Assembly (NCBI GenBank): GCA_040954595.2
Contig: CM082579.2
Coordinates: forward strand, 3,286,001 to 3,350,000
Direction: 5' to 3'
Source of the DNA: Balanoglossus misakiensis
Taxonomy: Eukaryota > Hemichordata
Length of the DNA stretch: 64,000 bases
In this document: positions 27,623 to 38,400 of the stretch, one piece after another
Layout of the letters: every line of letters starts with the position of its first letter
How positions within the stretch are numbered: position 1 is the stretch's first letter
Program-made: the position numbers and the translations under genes
Notes under the pieces: generated by a model
The model's input: only the letters and a program-made list of their open reading frames with translations
What the model was told of the DNA's origin: nothing
Databases searched by the model: none

Positions 27623-30171
27623 ATGGCTTCGAAATCGAAACCACGATGGCTTCCTCTTGAGTCAAACCCAGATGTAAGTCAAGATCTTTATTCAAAGATG
27701 CATGCTTTGAAATTTCTTCAATTCTCGCATTTCTAACCCCAGTGAGCTGATTTTCTAACATGCGTATTTATTCTTTTGGTTTGCCTCGCAGGTTATGAAC
27801 AAGGTAAGGCGGGTCCCGGCGTCGATGACGGTGCGGAAACTGATGATGATTATCATGCATGCATTGTGGTCAGTTTCGTCGGCATATACTTTTAATATGA
27901 TGATGAGCCCGGCCCAGGTCGTGGAAATCGATGTGGTTGTAGACAGTCGTCTCGTCCAGACACTGACCTTTAAAAGTCAGGTTAAACCGGCATTTTAAAA
28001 TCACCTTCCCGGTACCAAAAATGCATCTTCCTGGTATTGATACCCCATTTTGCTTGTACACCTGTATTACTGTATTACGTACATATAGACAGCGTAATTA
28101 AACGCAATGCATGTACATGTAAATTTAAAAGTGTCGTGGAAGTGTGACCACAGGTAAGGATTTAAACATTGGCGATGAACGTACAACTTTACAAATAAAT
28201 AATTATCAGTTTTCAAATCATTCATATATAAGCCACTCAGCCTAGATCAAGAAAAAATAGGAGTGTAGTTGTTTGCATAGTGCTGTGGCGTGATACTGTA
28301 ACCTTCAAAGTAGCTGATTGTGGCCACATTTGCAGATTTATATTCAACCTACAATGTTATACAATTGGTGTACATGCCCCGGCAATGTCGTCATACTTGA
28401 CAATGTAGTAACATTTGCCGGGTTCAGTGTGTTCATTCACTAGGTATGTCCAAGTCATGGCAGTTCTGTGATGTGTTTGGATTGGATCCTGACCTACTTG
28501 GTATGGTGCCTTCCCCTGTAGCAGCTGTACTCTTGTTGTTTCCAATTAATGAGAAGGTGAGTAAATTTAATCTGCCATACAAAACTAACTTAGTGACAAA
28601 TTCAAGGTACATGTAGATTTTCTAGTTAGGGGTCGATTATTATAAGACTGAATTGTCTAGATGACTGTTTTCTTTTCTCCGCAGTATGAAGCTTACAAGA
28701 AGCAGGAACAGGAGAAAATTGAGAAGGATGGTCAGAACGTTAGTAGCAACGTCTACTTTATGAAGCAGACAATAGGCAATGCATGCGGTACAATAGGACT
28801 TCTACACGCTGTAGCGAATAATACTGATATCATTACTGTAGGTAAGTGTTGCACTGTTTTCTCTCAATCAACAAGCTTCTGTTTTATAATTAAATATTAA
28901 TGAACTTATCACCTATTCATGTGATATTGGCGATATTATACACTGGTGTATTCTATTGTGTCCGGTGATTGTACAAAAGCACTCTGCCAGGGTGAAAAGA
29001 AAGGGAATAAAAAATGCAAATATCCAAAATGGGATGATCGTTGCTTGTTGCCTGAAGCATTTTAATGTTGTTATTAGAGCAGGTACTTTGTGGGCTCATT
29101 GCTATTCCACAAGTGTTTGACTTGTCTGAGTTGTTGCAGACGTAGACATCATCAATTTACTTGCCATCTTGATTCCACCCATTTGTCTTGTAGAGTGATA
29201 AATTACACCTAGAAGCTTTGTAGCAGCGAGGCACCCTACCGTAATCATGAGAACAAATACATATGTAGAAAGAATTGTATTTATTGCGATTTCCTGGAAC
29301 CCGCTTGTAGACATTTATATATAATAACATTGTTGCTCATTAAATGCAACTTGTATAACTCTTCTCGATTTCTCGTGAGAATATGTTCAATCCAATTAAA
29401 GATGCTGATTTATTTTTGGATGAGTCATAGTGATGACAGCGCTAGCATCTCATTAAAGAGAGACAGATTCTGCATTAGTCTTGGAAGAGAGACTGCCATT
29501 TTCCACTACATTTGCAAGTCAAAGTTAATATTAAAATTGCAACAAATTTTTCAGTTACTATATTTTTTACGTCATTGCAAATTTGCTTTTTTAGATAGTT
29601 CCCTGAAGAAATTTATAGATGCCACCAAAGGTTTGACTCCAGAAGAAAAGGCCAATTATCTTGAGAAAGATGAGAGTATTTCTGCGGCGCATGAGAGCAG
29701 TGCCCAGGAGGGACAGACAGAGGTACGTAAAAAGTGGTGTTCTGTCTGTTCATGTTGTGGATGGTGTCATGTTTAACAGATAGTGAGTAACTAAAAGCAT
29801 TATCACCCATTCAGGCGCCATCCCGTGAAGAGGAGGTCAATCTTCATTTCATCGCATTGGTTCATAAAGATGGTGAACTCTATGAACTGGACGGCCGCAA
29901 ACCATTCCCTATAAATCATGGGAAGACGTCTGCTGACACCATTCTGCAGGTCAGTCTTTGTTTGTTGATACATCGCCATGGTAATTCAAAATTAACAACT
30001 ATGCAGGCTATAAATGCAATAAAGGTTTTTAAAAAATCAAAATAAAAAAATAAGCCTCTTTTTTTCTGTTTCTGTGTTTAGGACGCAGCCAATGTGTGCA
30101 AGCAGTTCATGGAGCGAGATCCGGCGGAACTCCACTTCACCGTGGTGGCATTGGCAGCTGCCCAGCAGTAG
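27623..30171 (+). CDS. UCHL3: Ubiquitin carboxyl-terminal hydrolase L3/L1-like
   Basis: Cysteine protease (peptidase C12) that cleaves small adducts from ubiquitin C-termini. Seven exons join in phase: 27623-27673, 27792-27803 (12 nt), 28428-28556, 28685-28841, 29595-29722, 29815-29949, 30082-30171; 233 residues (human UCHL3 230). The N-terminus [10 protein letters not shown], microexon VMNK and then CVHSLG align residue for residue with the N-terminal helix of human UCHL3. The oxyanion Gln and catalytic Cys lie in [13 protein letters not shown]. The crossover-loop region precedes the [10 protein letters not shown] motif. The catalytic His is in LHFIALVH and the catalytic Asp in [14 protein letters not shown]1 relationship cannot be excluded, because invertebrates often have one gene, but the length and the [12 protein letters not shown] segment favour UCHL3. 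Confidence 0.94.
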
Positions 30172-31708
30172 ATACACACACACCACTGCAAGCGCCCAAT
30201 CAGAGGATGCTGATCATAACAAAGTCTCCAATCCATCTGCGTGATGCCAGGTGTATTCTCTGTGGGCATTTTGTATCCGTCAGCAGTATATTGTATTCAG
30301 AATGGTGTACTGTGATAGCCGCAGTGTGATATAGTGCATTATGTACTGCATAAATCAGTCATTGACCTGTTAAATGTTTCAATAACATGCATTCTTGCAT
30401 TGTTAGTCTCTGATTCAAGAGCAATTTAGTATTTGTTCAGTATTCCTGACACCCAACCTATTTGCAACACATCCGACTCTAAATCAGTTCAATGTGTATC
30501 TGTTCGATCAAGACGTTTTATTATTCAGCAGGTGAAAGTCTTTAGTATAATGTCTAGTGTAGTGTGTAGCACAGTGTATTTGCGATCAGGCATGGATAAA
30601 TGTGAGATGCAGAAATTATGAGTTTTCAGCATAAAAAATGATCTTGAATGGAAAAACGAAATGTGTCAGTATTGTTACATCTATAAAGTGCCATTGACAG
30701 AATTTATTTTTAAACCAAAAATGCCACATGTAAGCTAAAGACTTGGTAGACCATGCATTTCCTCTGCCTTGAAAAGTTAAAGTTATATGATCATTACACT
30801 GTTCATATTTTCTGCCCGTCCAAAATATGTGGAAATCTTATAAGACATTCTCTGATCATGCTTTAGTTGAAACATTTATTACTGGTACGAAGTACTTATT
30901 TTCACTGAAGTGTTCAATTCTTCAGTTGGTTTCTTCTCAGCCAGGTCGACTGAAAGATTCGTTGCTTGAGGGCGCTCTTGATTTAATCCCTGTGCCTGTG
31001 GATTTTCTATCACAAGGTGACTGCTTTTAATAGTTACCAGAGTGTCCGCTTTGTTTAAGAAGTCTTTTCACCAAAGAAAATTGTTTTGTGTTGTTTTGTT
31101 TGTTGGTATCTATGCAATTGTATTTGTGTAGTTATCTCTAAAAGAGTTGTTTATGATTGCTTACGCAGTCGAATTTAATTTACATTTTCTTTTTACATTT
31201 GTCCCACCAGGTGTTAGGTTCTGTAGTATTTGAGAAAGGAAAATACTTGTGTCAAGGCAGATTTTGAAACTAGAAATACAATGGCCGGATTTGTATGTGT
31301 GGAGCATTTTTGTTGAACAATTTGTATCTCAAAGCTATTAAATGGACTTGAATGTGTAATAAATTGTAGTTACCATGCTGGAATCTCGTGTTGTGCAGCT
31401 AGTTTTCTCCGTTTCAATCGTCAGTGTGACTGGTTTGATGGCAGCTTTTTCCTCTTTTCATCATTTTACTTTCAAACGTAACTTTCTAGCAGATGTGTTT
31501 CTATTATGTTAGTTACTTCACTTGTGAAAGAAATATGTCAGTGTTGAAATCCCTTTGGGTAGACTTGAAAAATATGCAAGTCAGAGGATTCTTGGTGAAA
31601 AAGTAAGCTTTATGATCACCCCTTGCCCTCCAAAAAAACTTCTGAGGCAAATGTAGAGACACCCAGAGACACTTTAGAGATTAACTTAATTTTTTTTTTT
31701 TAGTTATG
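30172..31708. other. UCHL3 3' UTR and spacer up to the U2 snRNA copy
   Basis: No coding exon recognised. It is A/T-rich, with a candidate UCHL3 poly(A) signal AATAAA at 31358-31363, about 1.2 kb after the stop, and an ATTAAA about 20 nt before it. A 12-T run at 31690-31701 abuts the 3' flank of the U2 copy. Confidence 0.5.
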
Positions 31709-31896
31709 TGGTGGACCGTACCTGGAGGTACTGCAATACCAGGTCGATCCGTGGCCAGGACAGAGCAAGCCCCTATTCCATGGCCCGTTACCAAAAATCA
31801 GTTTAATATCGAGCTGCTCAGTGAGCAGCGTATCAGATATTAAGCTGATAAGAACAGATATTACACATGATCTTAGCCAAAAGGCCGAGAAGCGAT
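31709..31896 (-). ncRNA. RNU2: U2 spliceosomal snRNA, variant copy
   Basis: Read on the minus strand from 31896, this 188-nt sequence is full-length U2. The 5' end ATCGCTTCTCGGCCTTTTGG is canonical, followed by GCTAAGATC. Stem IIa is ATCAG..CTGAT. Stem IIb is a perfect GCTGCTC/GAGCAGC hairpin with a sequence different from human. An Sm site GATTTTTGG follows, then stem III with GGCCA/TGGCC, and stem IV CCTGGTATTGCAGTACCTCCAGG, ending near CGGTCCACC. Complementary changes keep the stems, which argues for an RNA lineage under structural constraint. However, the branch-site recognition sequence at U2 nt 33-38 reads GTAATA instead of the near-universal GTAGTA, and nt 30 is T instead of A. Twelve A residues begin 8 nt past the 3' end. 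It may be a variant gene or a young pseudogene. Confidence 0.85.
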
Positions 31897-32427
31897 ACTG
31901 GCCATCGGCCCGGAACCTGGACGGTATCAAGCTGACCATCACTTGATGTACGGTTTCGATGGTACGTTCCTCTTTTCCAGCTCGCTCACATGTTTCTTTT
32001 GTCATGAAAGCTAAAAAATAAAAGTTGTCCATTGAAACAGCTCATTGCAAGATCAAGGATTCATTGAGGATGATTGGTTTTCGCTCATTTGTCGTATAGA
32101 TGTTGGTTTTAAGCACAAAAATCATACTTTTTAATTGCAAAGTTTCAAACCAGCATTTGAAAAGCCTCGGAAGTCATATGCAAAATATAGTTTAGCAACC
32201 CAACCTAGCGGTGAGGGCGGGCTTCCAACAACTTCATAAAACTTCCTGATTTTGGATCATCGTTTTTGGACTTGGCTGTACTATATATGTGACGGTTCCA
32301 TAACAGCAGAAAGGTTCTTATATTGTTGAAGAGTAATATATGGTAGAGGCAACATTGCCACTGTATGTAAGTGAACCCAAAGTCGATGCAGATACATGTA
32401 CTTTACTTACACACGTAACATTCGCTG
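31897..32427. other. Spacer between divergent U2 copy and 2-hydroxyacid oxidase gene
   Basis: About 530 bp that would contain the U2 promoter on the minus strand and the oxidase promoter on the plus strand. I could not identify a proximal sequence element or TATA box with confidence, and no exon is evident. Confidence 0.5.
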
Positions 32428-35033
32428 ATGATGGAAAATCAGGACTCCACTACCACTACCAGAGAAGGGGGTTGGATTCTGTCTACCGTAATTGCGATTG
32501 GAATTATTTACCTAGTGTCTCGTATATTTCAACCGAAACAAACTAGGTATGTACATTCTAGCTTGAGTGTCTTTATTCTACTCCATAAATCATGCCCTCT
32601 GTCCTTCTCAAAACATTCTGTGTAGCATAGTTGTGAACAGTTAAATCATCCCTTTCTTATCCCACATACAGACGGAGAATGAGATTTGTCTCAGACTATG
32701 AGCAGTACATGAAGGATACAGTGCCTGCAGGTTTGCTGGATCACTATGTAGGTGGAGCAGGGCAGCATCATACAATACCAAGAAATGAGGAGGCATTTGG
32801 CAGGTAAGAACACATCATATTGAGATTATGCATATGATAACATATGATTCATTCAGTTAAAAGGCATGACCTAGTTCAGTGATTTATTGAATCACATCTG
32901 CTGTGCGAGTTTCAATTGTCCAAGCCCTTCATTGCTTAATATTTTATTTTCTCATATTGTCTCTTTCATCCAGGATATGTCTAATGACCCGTATCTTACA
33001 TCCAATTCTCCACGTTGACCTTCGAACTCAGATCCTGGACAGAGTGGTTGATATGCCCATTGGGGTAGCACCTACATCCTTGCGCAATGCACTCTGGCCT
33101 GATGGAGACAGGTGTGCTGCTAAAGGTACTTTGTTTTCATCTTTGTGTTGTGTTGTGTTGTGTTGTGTTGTGTTGTGTTGTGTTGTGTCGTGTCGTGTCG
33201 TGTCGTGTCGTGTTGTGTTGTGTTGTGTTCAAGGTCCTGACCCAATTCTGGGGATTTGGTCATGGACTCAAAGCGGCTGGAACCCATTTCATTTTGGTGC
33301 TTTTAACAATTGTATCCAAATGGGTTAGTCAGTGTAACTATTCATTTATGCGTTCTGCAGCTCACCTTTTCATGGGCACCAAAGGAAACATCTTCAAAAT
33401 CGAGTATTTCCTATGTTGATTTTAAATTGATGTTTTGTGCTGTTTTGATGCAACCCACAGCTGCAGCAGAGTTGCAAGTGATCAACATCGTCCCGATGAC
33501 AAGTCCGATCAGCATGGAACAAGTGTCCAAGTGTGGCCAGTCTGGTATAAACTGGTTGCAGATTGCTGTTCTTGAAGACGACGCCCACTTGCCGCTGTTG
33601 TCAAGAGCCAAAGAAGCAGGATTCAAAGCCATAGTTGTTGGAGTGGATAAGAGAGGTTTGGGAAAGTCGGTCTCTGCACAGGAAGTTGTGGACACTGTTA
33701 GAAATGCTAAATGTGCCAATCTGAACTATAAACCTTATAGCAAACTCATAGAGGTAAATATCTTGGTCTATTTCTCATTGTATGGTGGTGAAGTTAGTGA
33801 AAAAGTTGTTCATTGTAAATTGATTCAAGAGAGAACATTTTTTGCCTCTTTTCATGGATCCAAGAAATCTCAGTACACCATTTTTTTCTCCTTTCACAAA
33901 CTAACTAGGCAATAAAAAAGAACATCTCCTGGCGTGACATAGATGCCGTGATGTCAGAGACGGATTTACCGGTGATCATCAAAGGTGTGTTAAACCCAGA
34001 AGATGCCATCACAGCTGTCTCTCATGGTGTCCATGGTATCATTGTGTCCAATCATGGCGGAAGAGCCATGGATGGTGTTCCGGCAACGGTATGTGCTTCC
34101 TGTTTTTTTAGGGGGGGGATTTGTGGGAAGGGAAATTTGAAAACATAAACACACAAACAAAATACATGGACAAGTTGAAATGAAATGGAAAAATAGTAGT
34201 TGACTGGCATGATTGAACTCTACTTGCATGCGTAGACCTGGTTGTGATGATAGTACAACACCAACTTTTTTCATTTCAGATTGAAGTGTTGCCTGCCATA
34301 AAGTCTGCTGTGGGAGATCAGATTGAAGTTTATCTTGACGGTGGCGTCAGAAGTGGTAGTGATGTGCTCAAGGCTCTGGCGCTCGGTGCGAAATGTGTGT
34401 TTTTAGGTCGCCCAGTTCTGTATGGACTGAGTTATCAGGTAAGAAGATGGCTTTGTTCTGTGTCGACTGTTTTCACTAAAAGAATGCAACTTCATTGATA
34501 TCTGCAAAACTTTTAACTTTGTTTTGCCTGAGTGGAATCTCATTAATGTCCTTGAAAAGAATATAGACCATTTTCACATGCAGTTTACACTCACTAGACT
34601 CAGATCCTTGTATTTAATTTCAATTTCACAAATTGTCGATTATTTTATTTTTTCAGGGTAAAGAGGGAGTTAAGCAAGTATTTGACATTTTAAAGGAAGA
34701 ACTCACATGTGCAATGATTTACACAGGTCAGTCAACCATCTCCAAATATTTACAGATAGTGCATATATTTTAGATGTTCTGTGATGTTGGAACATTTGAC
34801 ATTGACACTGTTGTCGACAGAGCTTCAACAGATGAGCATGTGTTGGTTCGATTTTGAGTAATGAATTTCAAAGTACAAGTTCATTGCCAGAGTTTTATAT
34901 TTTTCCTCCAGGTTGTTCATCGGTTTCTAAAATCCCGACGTCAATCGTCATGCAGCCAGGTGATCCAAGATTGCACGCGGTGTTGACAAGTGATGGACAA
35001 ACCACAGCCAACTCATCAAGGCACGAGTGCTGA
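32428..35033 (+). CDS. 2-hydroxyacid oxidase (HAO/glycolate oxidase family), N-terminally membrane-anchored paralogue
   Basis: FMN-dependent alpha-hydroxyacid dehydrogenase fold. Eight exons join in phase: 32428-32546, 32672-32803, 32974-33125, 33461-33753, 33909-34088, 34280-34438, 34657-34726, 34912-35033; 408 residues (human HAO1 370). Unlike HAO1/HAO2, it begins with a hydrophilic leader and a hydrophobic helix ([19 protein letters not shown]) followed by an RRR-containing segment, so the catalytic domain is probably cytosolic. It ends RHEC with no peroxisomal PTS1. FMN and catalytic elements kept: [16 protein letters not shown] (Lys), [19 protein letters not shown] (His and Arg), [16 protein letters not shown]. 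Altered: the LQLYxYKD strand reads LQIAVLEDD, so the active-site Tyr is lost; VDTPxLGxR reads VDKRGLGKS; and the lid loop is shortened. Substrate and even activity are therefore uncertain. Confidence 0.88.
33143..33229 (+). repeat. (GTGTT)n/(GTGTC)n pentanucleotide microsatellite
   Basis: About 17 pentamer units, with GTGTT units on both sides of a block of GTGTC, lying about 17 nt after the 5' splice site of oxidase intron 3. The block structure suggests a point change that was later amplified. The transcript would be UG-rich. Confidence 0.95.
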
Positions 35034-35155
35034 CAGGGATGGAAATTGCCATGTTGGGATTTTTCAAATGAGCTCACATCAGAGCATTGTTCAGCTTTTC
35101 ACAGCATCACTTTTCTGTGTGTTCAGTGTTTTATAGAGCATGGTAAAATTGCGGA

Positions 35156-35161
35156 AATAAA
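35156..35161 (+). terminator. Poly(A) signal of the 2-hydroxyacid oxidase gene
   Basis: AATAAA 123 nt past the stop codon. The minus-strand hexamer of the SVEP1-like gene (35190-35195) lies only about 30 bp away, so the two transcripts probably meet or overlap. Confidence 0.6.
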
Positions 35162-35189
35162 CCAGCTGCAAATTAAGAGACTAAAGAGT

Positions 35190-35195
35190 TTTATT
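35190..35195 (-). terminator. Candidate poly(A) signal of the SVEP1-like gene
   Basis: TTTATT on the plus strand is AATAAA on the minus strand, 221 nt beyond the SVEP1-like stop codon at 35416-35418. Confidence 0.5.
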
Positions 35196-35415
35196 TTAAC
35201 TTTATATTGCAAACTAAAAAACTCGTATTGCATACAGGTGATTTTGTATTTATAAATGACGGCAATTGTACAAAGGTAATGTAGATAGTTACACATGACA
35301 TTAAAATGCCAAAATGAGCAAAATTCACAATAATTTGTCATTTTTCGAGCCTGTATGAGTAAATCCATGTATATGTGACATGCAAAAACTCATTTGGAAC
35401 TGGATTCCGGTAACA

Positions 35416-38400
35416 TTATACTATTGGTTGACAGTATGGCCTCGTCCCAGACCACTTTCCTTCCTCTGTACATTGCTGAACTGTCGAACCGACGAGTAGA
35501 AATCCTTCATTACACGCAAACGTTATTGTATCGCCGTTTCGAGTTCCCGTTCCGGTGGCGTCACCATTTTCCAAAGTGCCAATCGGACCACACAAGATTT
35601 CTGTTGAGAAATATACTAAGTATTGAGGGTCGATTCCAATATACTCTGAGAATGAATACTTCGTGAGTACCATTAATCGATGTTTGAAGCAATACAGTTT
35701 TCCATTCCAAGGTGTTTTCTATGAAAGTGACCCTTTTAAAAAGTTTCTCATTGTAGAACTCAGGGAAACAAAAAACCGTTTACATTTTATGTTTCAAAAT
35801 ACGTCTTGAGTAGAACGTCTTGCCCCCTGAACTAGCATCGATGGCGTGATATACAGAGACCAAAAGCGCGAGACGCATACCAAACTTGACGGAGACAGAG
35901 GCTAGAGGTCCGAGAAGTCCGAGTGATCAACCTACCTCTGCAAGAGGGCGCCATTCCCGACCAACTGCCTGTCTGGTCACATGACCTAAACATTGGACCA
36001 ATGAGCTTGTATCCAGGATTACACTGGATCATGATCCGTGATCCATAGACGTGACTGCTGAAGACAGAAGAAACCATTCCGTTCGCCGGCGATGGGAGAC
36101 TCGGGCAGATAACAGCTATAAAATATGAATTTATGAAAAAAAAAATCAACAGAACGTTCGACGTGATATTTCAGTCCACTTATGCAGGCCTACAGCACCA
36201 CATTTGGACAAAAGTTGCGCTCTTTTCAACCTATAGAGTAATGTAGTCAGCATCCTACCTTTGCAGCTTTTCCGGTCTCCATCCAACTCAAATCCTGGCT
36301 CACACTCACAGACATAACTTCCCGGTAGATTCCTACAGCTGTGCTGACAATCGTGTTCGGAACTTGCACATTCATCGATATCTGAACACGAGAAACGTAG
36401 CGATGTCAACACCATGAATAATTAAGAAAACAGCAAGATCGTGACCGTTTTGGTGGCAAGCCTGTCTAATACGTACATTCACAAGCACGCACGAACGCCC
36501 CCCCCCACCCACACACATATATAGATATACATACCTTTGCATTGTTTACCATTGCTTGTCAGAGCGAATCCTTCCGGACATGAACACCTAAAACTACCTG
36601 GCGTATTATGACAAGCGTGCTGGCATCCTCCTGCTGGTGATGTCTGGTCCCCCGTGCCCTGTGAACACTCGTCAATATCTAAAAGGAAAAGAACGAATAT
36701 CACGGTCAGGACTTTTCACTTGACAAAAGGAGTCGCAAATACCAATATTTGTAAATGATTTATTCTGAAGATTCTGAGTACACAGTGCAAACCGTCTTGT
36801 CATCATTGTTTTTGAATAGACATTTTGATGACGTCGACGATGATGTTGATTGTCCCCTGTTTCGGATGTGGAATCGTCTGATATATTGAAAATGTCTGGC
36901 AAAAAACGACAAACATACACAATCCAAAATTTCATCAGCTTTGTGTATATATACACCACGGACTTGAGACGCGGCAGAGCAATCGTTTTAAAAACTTTCA
37001 AACAATAATACAATCTCGTTGCTGATTGGTTTGAGTCACCTGGACCACGTGGACATGGTAATTACCGTCTACCATCCGGGCATTTTCGTAAAAGACGGCC
37101 ACGCTGCTCGGTGCACATGGGGTTCTTTTTGATGCGGAGCGCAGACAACTCAACACCAGAGTTTCTGCGCTGTTTATTGCCGTGAATGCCTCGGTAAGTA
37201 AAGTACTAGAAGTAGACACAATTTCTCAGTTATTGACCAGACCTATAGGTTATATTTTAGCGAGTTTGGAACAACCAAGTCACACGTCCGACGAGCACTG
37301 AAAAAGAACACGCGTCACAGTCAAACAGCTCGAGTCGGTGTTTCACTGCGTTTGAATTTACAAATTCCCTTCGTTCGCGTTACCCAACCTGAGATTCACG
37401 GATTATTACACTAGTCGGTGTTGTAACTCTTTGCCGGTGGGCGGTCGTATTTTGTACGCCAAAAAGACAATTCAGTTCCTCTGGAAAAGGAAGGTGCGGT
37501 CAATTGGTAGCGGGTTCGCGTGTGGTCAGTGTGTTTTCGAGCGTGAGCGAAATACATGCAAATTAACACCAGCCCACAATTGTAAAATAAAGAGTGTTAA
37601 TTAACCACGTTGCCGAAGTGAGAGTGAAATTCCAGGCAACTATACAAATTTGTATGATGTACCATCTGCGAATGAACAACAGTTGGTGTGCGGTGATCAC
37701 GGCAGACGTTTTGTTTCATGTTCATGGGATAGACATTCACTTCAACGTTCTTCTACTTATTTTGCAGATGCGTAGACCGGATGAACTGATAATATCCAGC
37801 AACCAAGCTGAGGCCGCCATGCAGCTGTAACTGGGAGAGGATAGTGCTTGTGTGTTCCATGGCTGATTGGATACCAACAGATTCTATGATGTTACAAGCC
37901 AGATGCAAAAGTAAGCCACATTTATACATGTATATTAAATCGCCAGTATCAACCTGGCCTTTCATTCATTGTGGCCATGTTGAAGACTTATTCCTGATTC
38001 TGACTGGTGCCGGTACCCAGCTCAGCGCAATATGTGGATGTCATTTCGGAGTTTTAAAACCAACATCTTTTGTTATGGCACAAATACAAGTTCACCGACT
38101 TTGAATGCTTCGAGATGTGCTCGTTATTGTGAGTGTGTGTGCGCATGTGTGTCAAGGTGTATTTGGGCCATGCAACTGTGACTTCATGAGGTGAGCGCTT
38201 GTATGTTCCATGGCTGAATGAAGACCAGTGGATGATATGAAGTTTCATAACAAGTAAGTCATATAGACATAAATAAAATCCCCGGTGCGGGTGGGTCCCA
38301 TCCCTCAGACCGTCAGTTAATACTTAATACAAACACAAGTTTTTGAGATATGTTATCTTTCGTCATTATTCAATAAAAAAAATAAAAACAGACACGCACT

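Noticed and set aside
28321-28371. Candidate UCHL3 exon starting at TTTGCAG with a GTGTAC donor
   Set aside because: The phase does not fit its neighbours. Extending exon 3 upstream to the acceptor at 28427 gives CVHSLG, which aligns exactly with the family without an extra exon.
33087-33419. Plus-strand frames with Cys-Val repeats in the oxidase gene
   Set aside because: They read through the GTGTT microsatellite in intron 3; the conserved protein continues at 33461.
37998-38104. Plus-strand frame over the repeat cluster as a coding exon
   Set aside because: It overlaps a dispersed element present in several copies, with no conserved frame between copies.
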